64,000 nt of DNA from positions 7,894,501-7,958,500 of the forward strand of contig NZ_CP012109.1 of NCBI RefSeq assembly GCF_000280925.3, read 5' to 3'. Origin of the DNA: Myxococcus hansupus. Its GTDB lineage: Bacteria; Myxococcota; Myxococcia; Myxococcales; Myxococcaceae. Both the position numbers and the translations under genes were made by a program. The notes beneath the pieces are model-generated. The model searched no databases. It saw nothing but the letters and a program-made list of their open reading frames with translations, and was not told the origin of the DNA. Below are positions 16,305 to 25,721 of this stretch, in pieces (position 1 is the stretch's first letter; each line of letters opens with the position of its first letter).

Positions 16305-16808
16305 ATGGCCACCGCACTTGAACGGCCGACGCCGGGCAGCGCCATGCTCCATCCCGCCATCCTCGTGGCGGTGGCGCTGCTCATCCTCAACGACCACGTG
16401 TTCAAGGCGCGGTGGCCATCCTGGTGGACCGGTAAACTCTCGGACGTGGCGGGGCTCGCCATGTTCCCGCTGCTGCTCCAGGGTTTGTGGGAACACCTGA
16501 GCCCCCGCGATGCCCGGAACTTTCAACCATCCCGGGCGGTGCTCCACGCCTGCGTCCTGGCGACAGGCGTGTGCTTCTCCGTCATCCAGGTCTCCGAGCT
16601 CGCGGGGGACGCCTGGCGCTGGGGGCTGGGCCTCCTGCAATGGCCCGTGTACGCGGCCTGGGCGCTCGTCACGGACGCGTCCTGGATTCCGCCCGTGCGC
16701 CCCGTCAGGCACACCGCCGACGTCGGGGACCTCCTGACGCTGCCCGCCTTGTGGGTGGCCTTGAAGGTCGGCTGGCAGCGGTGCGCGCCCGTCGACACAC
16801 AGCCGTGA
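16305..16808 (+). CDS. Conserved membrane protein, 167 aa
   Basis: Polytopic membrane protein with about four hydrophobic segments. HPAILVAVALLILNDHVFK, then WWTGKLSDVAGLAMFPLLL, is a motif I associate with a widespread uncharacterised bacterial membrane family; the charged TGKLSDVAG lies between helices 1 and 2. It starts three bases after exported-protein copy 3, implying translational coupling and shared sigma-54 control. A role in export or anchoring of the triplicated proteins is possible but only inferred from position. Confidence 0.75.
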   Translation: MATALERPTPGSAMLHPAILVAVALLILNDHVFKARWPSWWTGKLSDVAGLAMFPLLLQGLWEHLSPRDARNFQPSRAVLHACVLATGVCFSVIQVSELAGDAWRWGLGLLQWPVYAAWALVTDASWIPPVRPVRHTADVGDLLTLPALWVALKVGWQRCAPVDTQP

Positions 16809-16830
16809 CACACGCCACGGCGAGGTGAGG

Positions 16831-17832
16831 CTACCGCGTCCGGACGCGGCCACCGGGCGCGCCGTGGACCTCCTCCAACGCCTGCGTCACCGCCTCCACC
16901 TCCGCGCCCAACTGCTCCACGCTCTGGCGGAGGCCCTGGCCCGCGACGTCCTCGTCCACGGTGTCCGCCGAGCGCACGCGCAGCACCTGCGCGTAGAGGC
17001 CCTCCAGCGTGTAGTAGAGGCGCATGTGCTCGGCCTCCAGCCGCGCCGCCGCGGTGACGAGCTCCGCGCGCTGGTGCCGCTGCGCATCTAGCGCGGCCAG
17101 GGCTCCGGACAGCCGCTCCTTCACCACCGCGTCGGACTCCGTGGCCACGCGCGCCGCCAGCGTCTCGCGCTCCTCCGCCAACCGCTGGGACGCCTCCGCG
17201 GGCACCAGCGCGCGCAGCTCCCGCTCGCGGCGCACCAGCGCGTGACACCCCTGCCGCAGGGCCTCCACGGTGCGCTCGGGCGCGTGCACCACCTCGCGCA
17301 GCACCGGCGGCCCGTCACGCAGGGCCTCCATCAACCGGGCACAGAGGGCATCCACCTTCGCCACCCGGGGGTCCTCGTCCACCGCGCCCGAAGGGGTCCG
17401 CGGCGGAGGCTCGGCCTCACCCGCGCGGGACTCGTCGCGGCGGGGCCGCTCCAGGTGCTTCACCGACGCCAGCAGGAGCCCCAGGGCCACGAAGGCGAGC
17501 CACCACAGCCGCCGGGGCTGCCCCAGCGCCATGAGCACGCACGTTATCGCGATGGCGACGTACGCGGCGCCCCGGCCGGGGTTGCGCGAGCGGTTGGAGC
17601 GGAGCGCCTGCTCGGCGCGGCGGGCCTCGTGCTTCGCCTCCCGCCGCCACTGCTTCTCCCACTTGCGGCGAATCTTCCGGGGCGGCATCTGCCCGGTGCG
17701 GCGCACCCAGGCCTCCACCGCCGCGTCCTCGCGCGCGCGGCCCTCCGACAGCGCGTCCTCCAACCTGAGCAGGCGTTCATGTTGGAGCCGGGTGGGTGTG
17801 GAAATCGGTGGTTGAGAACGTCCGCGGGGCAC
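16831..17832 (-). CDS. Membrane-anchored coiled-coil protein
   Basis: About 333 aa from GTG 17832; the alternative TTG at 17928 adds an unlikely Gly/Arg-rich stretch. The N-terminal 80 residues are highly charged and helical (LRLEDALSEGRAREDAAVEAWV, then RKIRRKWEKQWRREAKHEARR). Two adjacent hydrophobic segments follow (YVAIAITCVLMAL and WWLAFVALGLLLASV). The rest is a long Ala/Glu/Arg coiled coil. The layout resembles 2TM-domain proteins with a cytoplasmic coiled-coil tail. It is convergent with the 16305 gene and divergent from the sigma-54 activator. Function unknown. Confidence 0.7.
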   Translation of the reverse strand: MPRGRSQPPISTPTRLQHERLLRLEDALSEGRAREDAAVEAWVRRTGQMPPRKIRRKWEKQWRREAKHEARRAEQALRSNRSRNPGRGAAYVAIAITCVLMALGQPRRLWWLAFVALGLLLASVKHLERPRRDESRAGEAEPPPRTPSGAVDEDPRVAKVDALCARLMEALRDGPPVLREVVHAPERTVEALRQGCHALVRRERELRALVPAEASQRLAEERETLAARVATESDAVVKERLSGALAALDAQRHQRAELVTAAARLEAEHMRLYYTLEGLYAQVLRVRSADTVDEDVAGQGLRQSVEQLGAEVEAVTQALEEVHGAPGGRVRTR

Positions 17833-17912
17833 GAGGTGACGATAACGACGACACCCCCTCCCTGGGAGGGCAAGCGCACCATTCGCCGCCTGCTGAATAT
17901 GCAGTCCGTAAG

Positions 17913-17934
17913 AAACGGAAATGCTCAACCGTTT
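17913..17934 (+). promoter_or_regulatory. Dyad AAACGG-N10-CCGTTT between divergent genes
   Basis: A perfect 6-bp inverted repeat with further CCGT/ACGG half-sites either side (CCGTAAGAAACGG begins at 17906; CTCCGT lies near 17951). It sits between the coiled-coil gene and the activator, in the one AT-richer patch of the gap. It is a candidate operator, possibly autoregulatory for the activator's N-terminal helix-turn-helix. Confidence 0.35.
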
Positions 17935-18000
17935 GCATTCGCCCAGGGAAACTCCGTAGAGAATGTGCGCCGTCGGGGGGCGAAAAAGGGGGCAGGTGCC

Positions 18001-20939
18001 GTGGAGTTACCGGAGGAGAAGGGGGAGAGTGCTGGGTGGGAACCCGAGACCATCCGCGCGTTGCGGGGTGAGCAGAGCCGCGCGGCCTTCGCTCGCCTGC
18101 TGGGCGTCACCCCGCTCACCGTCTATCGCTGGGAGCTGCCGAGCGAGGCCCCCCAGGCCCGCCGTCCGCGCGGCCGCGTGGCCGTCGCGCTCCGCCAGCT
18201 CGCGGCCCGTGGCGGCGCGCCGTCCCCCACCGTCACGTTTTCCAAACGTCAGGAGCTGCACCCCGAGGAGCTGGCGCGCATCCTCCCCTGCGTCACCCAT
18301 TTGACACGCGCCGAGTGGCGCGCCGCCGAGGAGGACCTGCTGTCGCTGCTGGCCTCGGGCGTGCTGCGAACCCCGGTGGCCGGGCCATGGCGGCGGTGGG
18401 ACTGGCGTACCTCCAACGCTGGGGCCGCGAGGACAGCCGGGGCGCCTTCACCACGCTGTTGCCGCACCTGGCCACCGCGGAGGCCGGCATCCTCCCTGAA
18501 GAGGTGGAGCTGCGCGTGCTCGCGATGGCGGCCAACCTCTACGCGTCTCCGGACGGCAAGCTGTTCGACGCGAACAAGTCCGCCGCGTGCGTGGCGCGCG
18601 CGGAGGCCCTGCTGGCCAACCACGATGACCCGGAGGTGCGCTGCCAGTTGCGCATGGCCGAGGTGGCCTGCGGCTTCTACCTGGGCGAGGCGGAGCGCAT
18701 CACCCACGGCTCCGGGCGGCTCAGCGAGGCGCTGGTGGGCGTCAAGGACCCGGCGCTGCGGCTGCTGGCCGAGGACGCCTGCGCGCACGAAGCGGCCCTG
18801 CGCGGCGAGGCCACCGCGGCCACGCGCCGCTTCCGCGACGTCGCGCAGGGCGCGGCGCGCATGGGCTACGCCTTCCTGGAGGCGCGCAACCTGGCCTTCC
18901 TCGCCCAGCGCAGGTTGGAAGAAGCCTGTGAGCCGTCCGAGGCGCTCCAATTGGTGCGCCGCGCGCGCGAGGCCGCCTACGGCGGGCGCATGGCCCGGGG
19001 CTTCTCCTTCATCTTCGCCGCGCGCGCGGAGGCCGAGGCCCTGCTGCGGCTGGCGCGCTTCACGGAAGCCGAGACGGTGTTGGACGAAGCGGACGCCGTG
19101 GTGGAGGAGCTGCGCTGGACGCCGCTCTACCTGACGGTGACGCGCGCGCGGCTGTACCTGCTCACGGGCCGGTACTCCGGCCTGCGCCGGCTGGCCCGGC
19201 ACCTGACGGCGTACGACGGCACCATCCAGCGGGCCCTCACGGGCGCCTACGCCCAGTTCGCGGAGTCACTGGCGGACCTGGCCGAGGGCCGCGCGCTGCG
19301 CGCCGCCGAGGGCTTCGCCGCCGCCGGTCAGCGCGTCCTGGAGCTGGGCGGCTGGCCCTACCTGCGCCGCGAGTGCCTGCTGTATGAGACGTACGCGCGC
19401 GTCTACGCGTGCCAGCGCGACGAGGGCCGCGTGCTGCTGCGGCGGGCTCGCGCCTTCCTGGAGCGCATGCCGTCGGCGTGGCACTCCGCCCTGCTCCACC
19501 GCTTCGAGGCCTTGCTGCACGTGCTGGATGGCCGCACCGCCGAGGCCCGGGAGCTGCTCCAGGCCTCGCTGGGCACCTTCAGCCTCACCGGCGACCTGTG
19601 CATGGCCGTCTACACCCGCCACCTGCTGGCGCTGCTGGCGCGCATGGACGGCGACCCCGCCGCCGGCGAGCTGCTGGCCGCCAGCGAGGCGGAGCTGCAC
19701 CGCGTGGGCATGGCGGTCCACCAGCAGCACTTCATCCACTACGTGGCCCATGAGCCCTCCGTGGGCGTCGACCCGGCCACCGCCAGCGAGGGCCGGCGGC
19801 TGGGAGCGGAGGCGCTGGTCGTCCCCTTCGAGCGGCTGTCCGTGCGCGGCATGGGCGCCCCCCTCATCCAGCGCGAGCTGATGGCGGTGGTGGAGGGACT
19901 GTTTCCCCAGAGCGCCCCCCGGCTGGAGGAGCTGGACTCGCAAGGCCAGGCCACGCCGGTGGCGGGCGAGTCGTCCGTGCCGGCCACCGAGTCCGTGGAG
20001 TTCGGGGACGGCTGTGGCCGGCGGCTCCGGCTGGGCGTCGCGGGCACGCTGCCACCGGATGGCCGCGCGCTGCTGACCGCGCTGTCCCGACTGGGCGGCT
20101 TCGCGATGGAGGTCGCCACCCTGCGGGGCTTCGCGCAGTCCGACCTGCCCGCCGACACAACCAGCGGCGAGGACACGCGCGACGCGGACGTCCCCGGCTT
20201 CATCGCCGCGTCCCCCGCCATGAAGCGGCTTCGCGCCGACCTGGCGAGCCTGTCCTCCAGCCGCGCGACCGTCATCGTCACCGGTGAGTCCGGCGCCGGA
20301 AAGGAGCTGGTCGCCCGAGCGCTCCACGCCCTGTCCGCCCGCTCGCAGCAGCCCTACGTGGCCTTCAACTGCGCCGCCGTGCCCCGGGACCTCTTCGAGG
20401 GCCAGCTCTTCGGCCACCGGCGCGGCGCGTACACCGGCGCGGCCACGGACCACCCGGGCGTCATCCGCGCCGCGCACGGCGGCACCCTGTTCCTGGACGA
20501 GATTGGCGAGCTGCCCCTGGAGGTCCAGCCCAAGCTGCTGCGCTTCCTGGAGAACGGCGAGGTCTTCCCCCTGGGCGAGACGCGGCCCGTGGAGGTGGAC
20601 GTGCGGGTGGTGGCGGCCACGCACCGGGACTTGAGCCAGTTGGTGAGGGAGGGCCGCTTCCGAGAGGACCTCTACTACCGCCTCCAGGTGGTGCCGGTGC
20701 GCGTGCCCCCGCTGCGGGAGCGGCGCGAGGACGTGGTGGCGCTCGCCCGGCACTTCGTCCGGCAGCTCACGCCCCAGGGCATGGACCCACCCCAGTTGGG
20801 GCCGGACGCCATCGCGGCGCTGATGGCGCACCCGTGGCCCGGCAACGTGCGCGAGCTGCGGAACGTGATTGAGCGGTCGATGGCCTACGGGCCCTTCCCG
20901 GCGGTGCTGGGAGCGGAGCAGATGCGCATCGCGGGCTGA
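18001..20939 (+). CDS. Sigma-54 enhancer-binding regulator with N-terminal HTH; frame broken by a 1-base shift
   Basis: Two frames make one protein. From GTG 18001 the first encodes an XRE-like helix-turn-helix (RAAFARLLGVTPLTVYRWELP). Near 18371-18374 coding moves to the next frame, which runs to 20939 (an internal ATG is at 18387). One more C in the run CCCC restores continuity as LRTPGGRAMAAVG. The middle 500 residues are TPR-like helices. The C-terminus is a full AAA+ sigma-54 activation domain: Walker A GESGAGKE, GAYTGA in the sigma-contact loop (usually GAFTGA), Walker B GGTLFLDEIGELP, REDLYYRL, and HPWPGNVRELRN. It stops right after this domain, so no C-terminal Fis-type HTH exists and DNA binding must use the N-terminal HTH. 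The shift could be a sequencing error, a true mutation or slippage. Confidence 0.8.
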
Positions 20940-21393
20940 AGTCAGAGGAGTGTCCTCAACCCGCGATGCGCTCCGCCCTGTTTCCCCACACCCCTGTGGG
21001 AAGCGACTCCAGAGGAACGTGCCTCTGGAAAAACACACCCGCGGGACGGAGAGGGGGGAAACTCCGGCCCGGGGTGCCGAGGCCACCGAAGCGGCCTCCA
21101 TGTGGAAGGTTCGTGCTGGGACGCCCGCGCAGCGCCGGATGCACTTGTCCTGAGTGTTAAGCACCCGGCGTGCCAGTGCCCGGGAGGGCCATTGACTCAA
21201 ATGGAAATCATCCGCGCGCCCGTCCGGGGCCCGGGCATATCCAATGGGTGCAGCACGGCATCCATCTGAATCATTCCGGAAACACTGGATGTGTCCTACC
21301 CAGGGGCCGAGCAGCCTCGCTGATGGCCGGGGTGAGCCGGCGGGGGCGGTGTGGGACAGCGGATCGGATGGAAGTGGGTTAAGGGGGAGGCCG
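20940..21393 (+). other. Intergenic region with two hairpins upstream of ctaA
   Basis: No gene seen in 454 bp. After the activator's stop come two perfect inverted repeats: CCCACA-CCCC-TGTGGG (20985-21000) and CCAGAGG-AACGTG-CCTCTGG (21009-21028). These are probable transcription terminators, although no T-run follows. The remainder should hold the ctaA promoter; a TTGACT occurs near 21191 without a matching -10. A small unannotated RNA cannot be excluded. Confidence 0.4.
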
Positions 21394-22365
21394 ATGACCC
21401 ACGCTGCCTCGTCCCGCCGGTTCCAGGCCTTCAGCCTGGGGGTGCTCGCCTTCACGCTGGTCGTGATTCTGTGGGGGGCCTTCGTGCGCGCCACGGGCTC
21501 CGGCGCGGGCTGTGGTGACCACTGGCCGGTGTGCAACGGCGAGGTCATCCCCCGCGAGCCCAGCGTCCAGACGCTCATCGAGTACACGCACCGGCTGACG
21601 AGCGGCCTGGTGATGATTCTGGCGCTGGCGCTCTACGTCTGGGCGCGGCGGGGCCACGCCAAGGGCCATCCGGTGCGGAGCGCGGCGGCCTGGGCCCTGT
21701 TCTTCATGGTGACGGAGGCGCTGGTGGGCGCCGGCATCGTCCTCTTGAAGTACGTGGCGGACAACGCGTCGGTGGGCCGGGCGCTCTGGATGGGCGTGCA
21801 CCTGGTGAACACCTTCCTCCTGGTGGGCGCGCAGACGCTGGTCATCTGGTTCGCCCGGGGCCGGGCGGCGCTGAGCCTGCGCGGCCAGGGGCTGCCGGGC
21901 GCGCTGATGGGCCTGAGCATCCTGGGGCTGCTGGTGCTGGGCGTCAGCGGCGCCATCGCCGCGCTGGGCGACACGCTCTTCCCCTCCACCACGCTGGCGG
22001 AGGGCCTGCGCCAGGACGTGTCCGAGACGGCGCACATCCTCATCAGGCTGCGCGTGCTGCATCCGTTGATCGCCGTGGGGATGGGCGCGTTCCTGGTGGT
22101 GGCCTCACGCTGGGTGGCGCGGCTGCGGCCGTCCGAGGACGTGCGGCGCGCGGCGTCCGCCATCACGGTGCTGTACGCGGTGCAGTTGGGCGCGGGCGTC
22201 ACGAACCTCCTCCTGCTGGCGCCGGTGTGGATGCAGCTCGTGCACCTGCTGCTGGCGGACTTCGTGTGGATGTCCGTGGTGGTGATGTGCGCGTCGGGCC
22301 TCGCGGCGGATGCGCCCCGGCTCGTGGCCGAGACGGCGCCCGCGTCGAGCGCCGAGCCCGTCTGA
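21394..22365 (+). CDS. ctaA: Heme A synthase (COX15/CtaA family)
   Basis: Converts heme O to heme A for aa3-type cytochrome oxidase, in the inner membrane. The 323-aa protein has about eight hydrophobic helices. Family marks are WGAFVRATGSGAGCGDHWPVCNG (first helix with the paired cysteines of type-1 enzymes), EYTHRLTSGLV with a heme-ligand His, VHLVNTFLL, and LHPLIAVGMGAFLV; the last helices contain LVHLLLADFVWMS. The N- and C-terminal halves are related, as known for the family. ATG 21394 follows an AGGGGGAGG stretch. No other oxidase assembly genes are in the window. Confidence 0.93.
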   Translation: MTHAASSRRFQAFSLGVLAFTLVVILWGAFVRATGSGAGCGDHWPVCNGEVIPREPSVQTLIEYTHRLTSGLVMILALALYVWARRGHAKGHPVRSAAAWALFFMVTEALVGAGIVLLKYVADNASVGRALWMGVHLVNTFLLVGAQTLVIWFARGRAALSLRGQGLPGALMGLSILGLLVLGVSGAIAALGDTLFPSTTLAEGLRQDVSETAHILIRLRVLHPLIAVGMGAFLVVASRWVARLRPSEDVRRAASAITVLYAVQLGAGVTNLLLLAPVWMQLVHLLLADFVWMSVVVMCASGLAADAPRLVAETAPASSAEPV

Positions 22366-22403
22366 CGGACGGTCAGCGGCGCGGGGCGCCACACCATCAC
22401 GCC

Positions 22404-23918
22404 TCAGCGTGAACGCGCGGCCGCCCCCAGTCGCAACCCCTTGGGCACCACGAGGCGCTCCACCCCGTCGAACAAGCCGCTGGCGAGCAGCGCCAGCGCC
22501 GCGGCGGGGACGGCGCCCTCCAGGATGAGCCTCACATCATCCAGCCGGATGCCCGTGAGAATCGGCTGGCCGTAGCCGCCCGCGCCCACGAGCGCGCCCA
22601 GGGTGGCCGTGCCCACGTTGATGACCGCCGCCGTCTGGACCCCCGCGAGGATGGACGGCGCGGCCATGGGCAGGTCGATGCGCCACAGCCGTGCTCGCGC
22701 GGGCAGCCCCAGGGCCTCCGCCGACTCGCGAACCTCCAAGGGGATTCCCGCCAGCCCGGCCGCCGTGTTCCGCACGATGGGCAACAGGCTGTAGAGAAAC
22801 AGCGCCGCGATCGCCGGGCGCGAGCCAATCCCCAGCAACGGAATCATCACCACCAACAACGCCAGCGACGGCACGGTCTGGATGACCCCCGTCAGCCCCA
22901 GCACACCCCGCCCCAGCCGAGGCCGCCGCGCGGCCACCACGCCCAACGGCACGGCGAGCAGCACCGCCCCCAGCAAGGACACGCCCACGAGGAACAGGTG
23001 CTCGCGCGTGCGCTTCCACACGCGGGAAACCAGCCCCTCACCGCGCACCTCCGAGGTGACGCCCAACGCGCGGCCCAGGAAGTCCGCGGCCACACGCCCC
23101 TCCGGCACGCGCTCCAGCCGCGCCTGCGCGTTGAGCTTCACCATGTCCTCCTCGGACACGCGACCTTCCAGGCGAAGCATCGCGGACAAGGCGTCGGGCG
23201 CGCGTGACGCCAAGTCGTCGCGGTACAGCAGCACGGCGTCGTAGGCGGGGAAGTGGTGCAGGTCGTCTTCCAGGACCCGCAGCCCGTACGCCAGAATCTC
23301 CGCGTCCGTGGAGTACAGGTCCGTGAGCTGGAGCGCCCCGCTCTCCATTCCTCGATACGCCAGGTCATGGTCGAGCCCGCGCACGTCTCGCTGGGGAAGC
23401 TGGTAGCGGCTTCTCAGCGCGGGCCATCCATCCGCGCGGTCCATGAACTCATTGCTGAAACCGAAGCGCAGCTCCGGGTGCTTCTTCAAGTCGGAGATGC
23501 TTCGAATGCCCAGCCGCTGCGCCTCCGCCTCCTTCATGCCCAGCGCATACGTGTTGTTGAAGCCCAGCGGCTCGCTCATCCGCAGACCGGATTCCGCCAG
23601 CGCCTCGCGCAGCGCCGCATCGTCCGGCAGGTGGCGGCCCGACAGCAGCTCCTGTCGCAACGTGCCCGTGTACTCGGGATACACGTCGAGCTCGCCCCGC
23701 CGCAGCGCCTCCCACAGCACCGCCGTGCCGCCCAGCTCCCGCCGGTGCGTCACCTTCGCCCCCGTGCTCCGCGCGAGCTGGGTCACCGCCTCGCCCAGGA
23801 TGACGGACTCGGTGAACTTCTTGGAACCCACGCGCACGGTGGGCGTCCCCTCTCCAGGGGCCGAGGACCGTCCACAGGCACTCGCGAGCAGGCAACACAC
23901 CACCACCCAGGCCCTCAC
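22404..23918 (-). CDS. Osmoprotectant ABC transporter, fused substrate-binding protein and permease
   Basis: Imports glycine betaine/choline-type compounds with the ATPase encoded just upstream. The 504-aa protein has a signal/lipoprotein-like N-terminus (VVVCCLLASACG), then an OpuC/YehZ-type binding domain (RVGSKKFTESVILGEAVTQ; GELDVYPEYTGT; GFNNTYALGM). From about residue 300 comes a permease with roughly five helices and the EAA-like loop ESAEALGLPARARLWRIDLPMAAP. In most fused members the binding domain follows the permease; here it comes first. GTG 23918 overlaps the ATPase stop by four bases (GTGA), so translation is coupled. Confidence 0.88.
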   Translation of the reverse strand: MRAWVVVCCLLASACGRSSAPGEGTPTVRVGSKKFTESVILGEAVTQLARSTGAKVTHRRELGGTAVLWEALRRGELDVYPEYTGTLRQELLSGRHLPDDAALREALAESGLRMSEPLGFNNTYALGMKEAEAQRLGIRSISDLKKHPELRFGFSNEFMDRADGWPALRSRYQLPQRDVRGLDHDLAYRGMESGALQLTDLYSTDAEILAYGLRVLEDDLHHFPAYDAVLLYRDDLASRAPDALSAMLRLEGRVSEEDMVKLNAQARLERVPEGRVAADFLGRALGVTSEVRGEGLVSRVWKRTREHLFLVGVSLLGAVLLAVPLGVVAARRPRLGRGVLGLTGVIQTVPSLALLVVMIPLLGIGSRPAIAALFLYSLLPIVRNTAAGLAGIPLEVRESAEALGLPARARLWRIDLPMAAPSILAGVQTAAVINVGTATLGALVGAGGYGQPILTGIRLDDVRLILEGAVPAAALALLASGLFDGVERLVVPKGLRLGAAARSR

Positions 23919-24673
23919 GCCGAGCCCTCCGTTCCGCCACCGGGCAGGGGCCGCTGCGCCTGGATGAAGCGCGTGACGAAGTCATCCGCGGGCCGTGCCT
24001 CCAGGTCCGCGAGCCGTCCCTGCTGCACCACCCGCCCCTCTCGCATCAGGAGGATGCTGTCACCCAGGAAGCCCGCCTCGGCCAGGTCATGCGTCACCAG
24101 CACCACCGTCTTGCGCAGGCGCGCGAAGATGCCGCGCAGGTCGCCCTGCAGTTCGTGACGCACCAGCGGATCCAAGGCCCCCAACGGCTCGTCCAGCAGC
24201 AGCACGTCCGGGTCCAACATCAACGCGCGCATCAACGCCACCCGCTGACGCTGCCCCCCTGAGAGCTGCGAGGGATAACGCGCCAGCGCGTCCGTGGGGA
24301 AGCGCGTCAGCTCGACCAGGGACTCCAGCCGCTCGCGCAGCTTCGTGGCGGGCCAGCGCAGGTGGTGGGCCATGAGGGTGACGTTCTCCTCGCCCGTGAG
24401 GTGCGGAAAGAGGCCGCCGCCCTGGAGCGCGTACCCCACGCGGTGCCGCACCGCGAGCAGCGCCTCGCCCTCCGCGGGCAAGGGCTTCCCATCGAAGAGC
24501 ACGCGGCCGGTGTCCGGCGGCAACAAGCCATTGAGCAGCCGCAACAACGTCGACTTGCCACAGCCGCTGGGCCCGAGCAGCACCGTGGTGCGTCCCGTGG
24601 GCAGCGTCAGGCTGAGCGGATGCAAGGCCTGCATCGACCCGTAGGATTTGGAGACGTCCTGAAGCTCGTACAC
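23915..24673 (-). CDS. Osmoprotectant ABC transporter ATP-binding protein
   Basis: Cytoplasmic ATPase of the betaine/proline-type importer (OpuCA/ProV group), 252 aa. Walker A is GPSGCGKST, the Q-loop region YALQGGGLFPHLT, the signature LSGGQRQRVALMRAL, Walker B VLLLDEPLGALD and the switch His in VTHD. It lacks the C-terminal CBS domains found on many OpuCA/ProV proteins, so the usual ionic-strength sensor is absent. GTG 24673 begins the conserved part. Its end overlaps the fused binding-protein/permease gene. Confidence 0.92.
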   Translation of the reverse strand: MYELQDVSKSYGSMQALHPLSLTLPTGRTTVLLGPSGCGKSTLLRLLNGLLPPDTGRVLFDGKPLPAEGEALLAVRHRVGYALQGGGLFPHLTGEENVTLMAHHLRWPATKLRERLESLVELTRFPTDALARYPSQLSGGQRQRVALMRALMLDPDVLLLDEPLGALDPLVRHELQGDLRGIFARLRKTVVLVTHDLAEAGFLGDSILLMREGRVVQQGRLADLEARPADDFVTRFIQAQRPLPGGGTEGSA

Positions 24674-24700
24674 GCGGTGCCGTCCTTCGCTTCGCCAGCA

Positions 24701-25654
24701 TCAAGGCAGGGTGAATGCGCCGTTGCAGACCGCGGGGAACGGCGCCTCGGACGCGCGATGGCTGCACGCGGCGAAGAGGGCCCGGTCCTCCCATTCCACG
24801 GCGGCGGCCCACACGACGAGCGCCCCTTCCGGAGCGGGCACGGTGAAGCGCGAGCAACGCGTGTCCAGGTTCTCCAACTGGCAGGACACCTCTTCCACCG
24901 CCCCCGCGCCGGGCAGCGATTCCCACAACGCCTCCACACTCCGCGAACGCCACCGCGCCGTCACCGCGGGCCGGGCCGGCGTGTAGAGGCTCCACAGGAA
25001 CGAAGCGTCCTCGCAGCGGAGGCGTCCCGAGCGCGCCGTGGACACGGAGAGCTGACACCCGTCCGGGACGGCCAGCGGACGCCACGGCAACCGCGGTGGA
25101 ACGAGCAGCGCGTCCGCGCCCAGGGGTTCGCCCTCCGGAGTGCCATTCGACGCGAGGTACTCGAGCAGCTCCACGCAGCGCGCCAGCAGCGGGCGGGCGT
25201 TCGCTCGCGCCACACACCCGAGCTGCCGCACCCGGTCCAGCTCGCCCGTAACCGCCGAGACATAACCTCCCGCGCGGCAGTCCCCCGCGGCACACGCCTC
25301 GAAGCGCACCGCGGGCCACGGCCTGCCCGCGAGCGGCAGCGCATCCTCGACAGACGTCACCCCGGCCCCCAGGCGCTGGGTGACGCGGACCTGGGCCTCG
25401 GCGAGCGCCTGCTCGAGCGTCATGCCGTCGCGCTCGGCCAACCAGACGGTGAGGCCCTCGCAGCGGTACAGCCGGGAGCGCTCGCTGTCCGGCACGGGCA
25501 CGCAACCTTCGAAGAGGTCGCGGGCCTCGGGCACGAAGGGCCCCACGGACGTCGCGCCCTCCGGTGCCACGGGCGGCACACGGGCCGGAGACATGGCGCA
25601 CGCGCACAAGGCCCCGGCCAGGTACACCGACAGCAACCTCGCGGCGGTCCTCAT
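24701..25654 (-). CDS. Hypothetical lipoprotein, 317 aa
   Basis: MRTAARLLSVYLAGALCAC gives a lipoprotein-type signal, so the protein is probably anchored in the envelope. The mature chain has about 13 cysteines (for example FEACAAGDCRAGG and FAACSH), suggesting disulfides outside the cytoplasm. I recognise no domain. It ends 27 bp before the ABC ATPase start on the same strand and may head the transporter operon, though a link to osmoprotectant uptake is only positional. Confidence 0.75.
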   Translation of the reverse strand: MRTAARLLSVYLAGALCACAMSPARVPPVAPEGATSVGPFVPEARDLFEGCVPVPDSERSRLYRCEGLTVWLAERDGMTLEQALAEAQVRVTQRLGAGVTSVEDALPLAGRPWPAVRFEACAAGDCRAGGYVSAVTGELDRVRQLGCVARANARPLLARCVELLEYLASNGTPEGEPLGADALLVPPRLPWRPLAVPDGCQLSVSTARSGRLRCEDASFLWSLYTPARPAVTARWRSRSVEALWESLPGAGAVEEVSCQLENLDTRCSRFTVPAPEGALVVWAAAVEWEDRALFAACSHRASEAPFPAVCNGAFTLP

Positions 25655-25721
25655 GCTCGCGGAGTTAGGCGCCGCCGTCGTGCCACGTCAACCCGTCAGG
25701 CCCGGTGAAACGTCGGCGCGT

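Noticed and set aside
21009-21028. Hairpin read as a minus-strand intrinsic terminator
   Set aside because: The T-run precedes rather than follows the stem on the minus strand and no minus-strand gene ends there.
19266-21587. 773-codon open frame on the minus strand
   Set aside because: Antisense to the sigma-54 activator, whose AAA+ motifs are unmistakable; the frame reads as low-complexity shadow.
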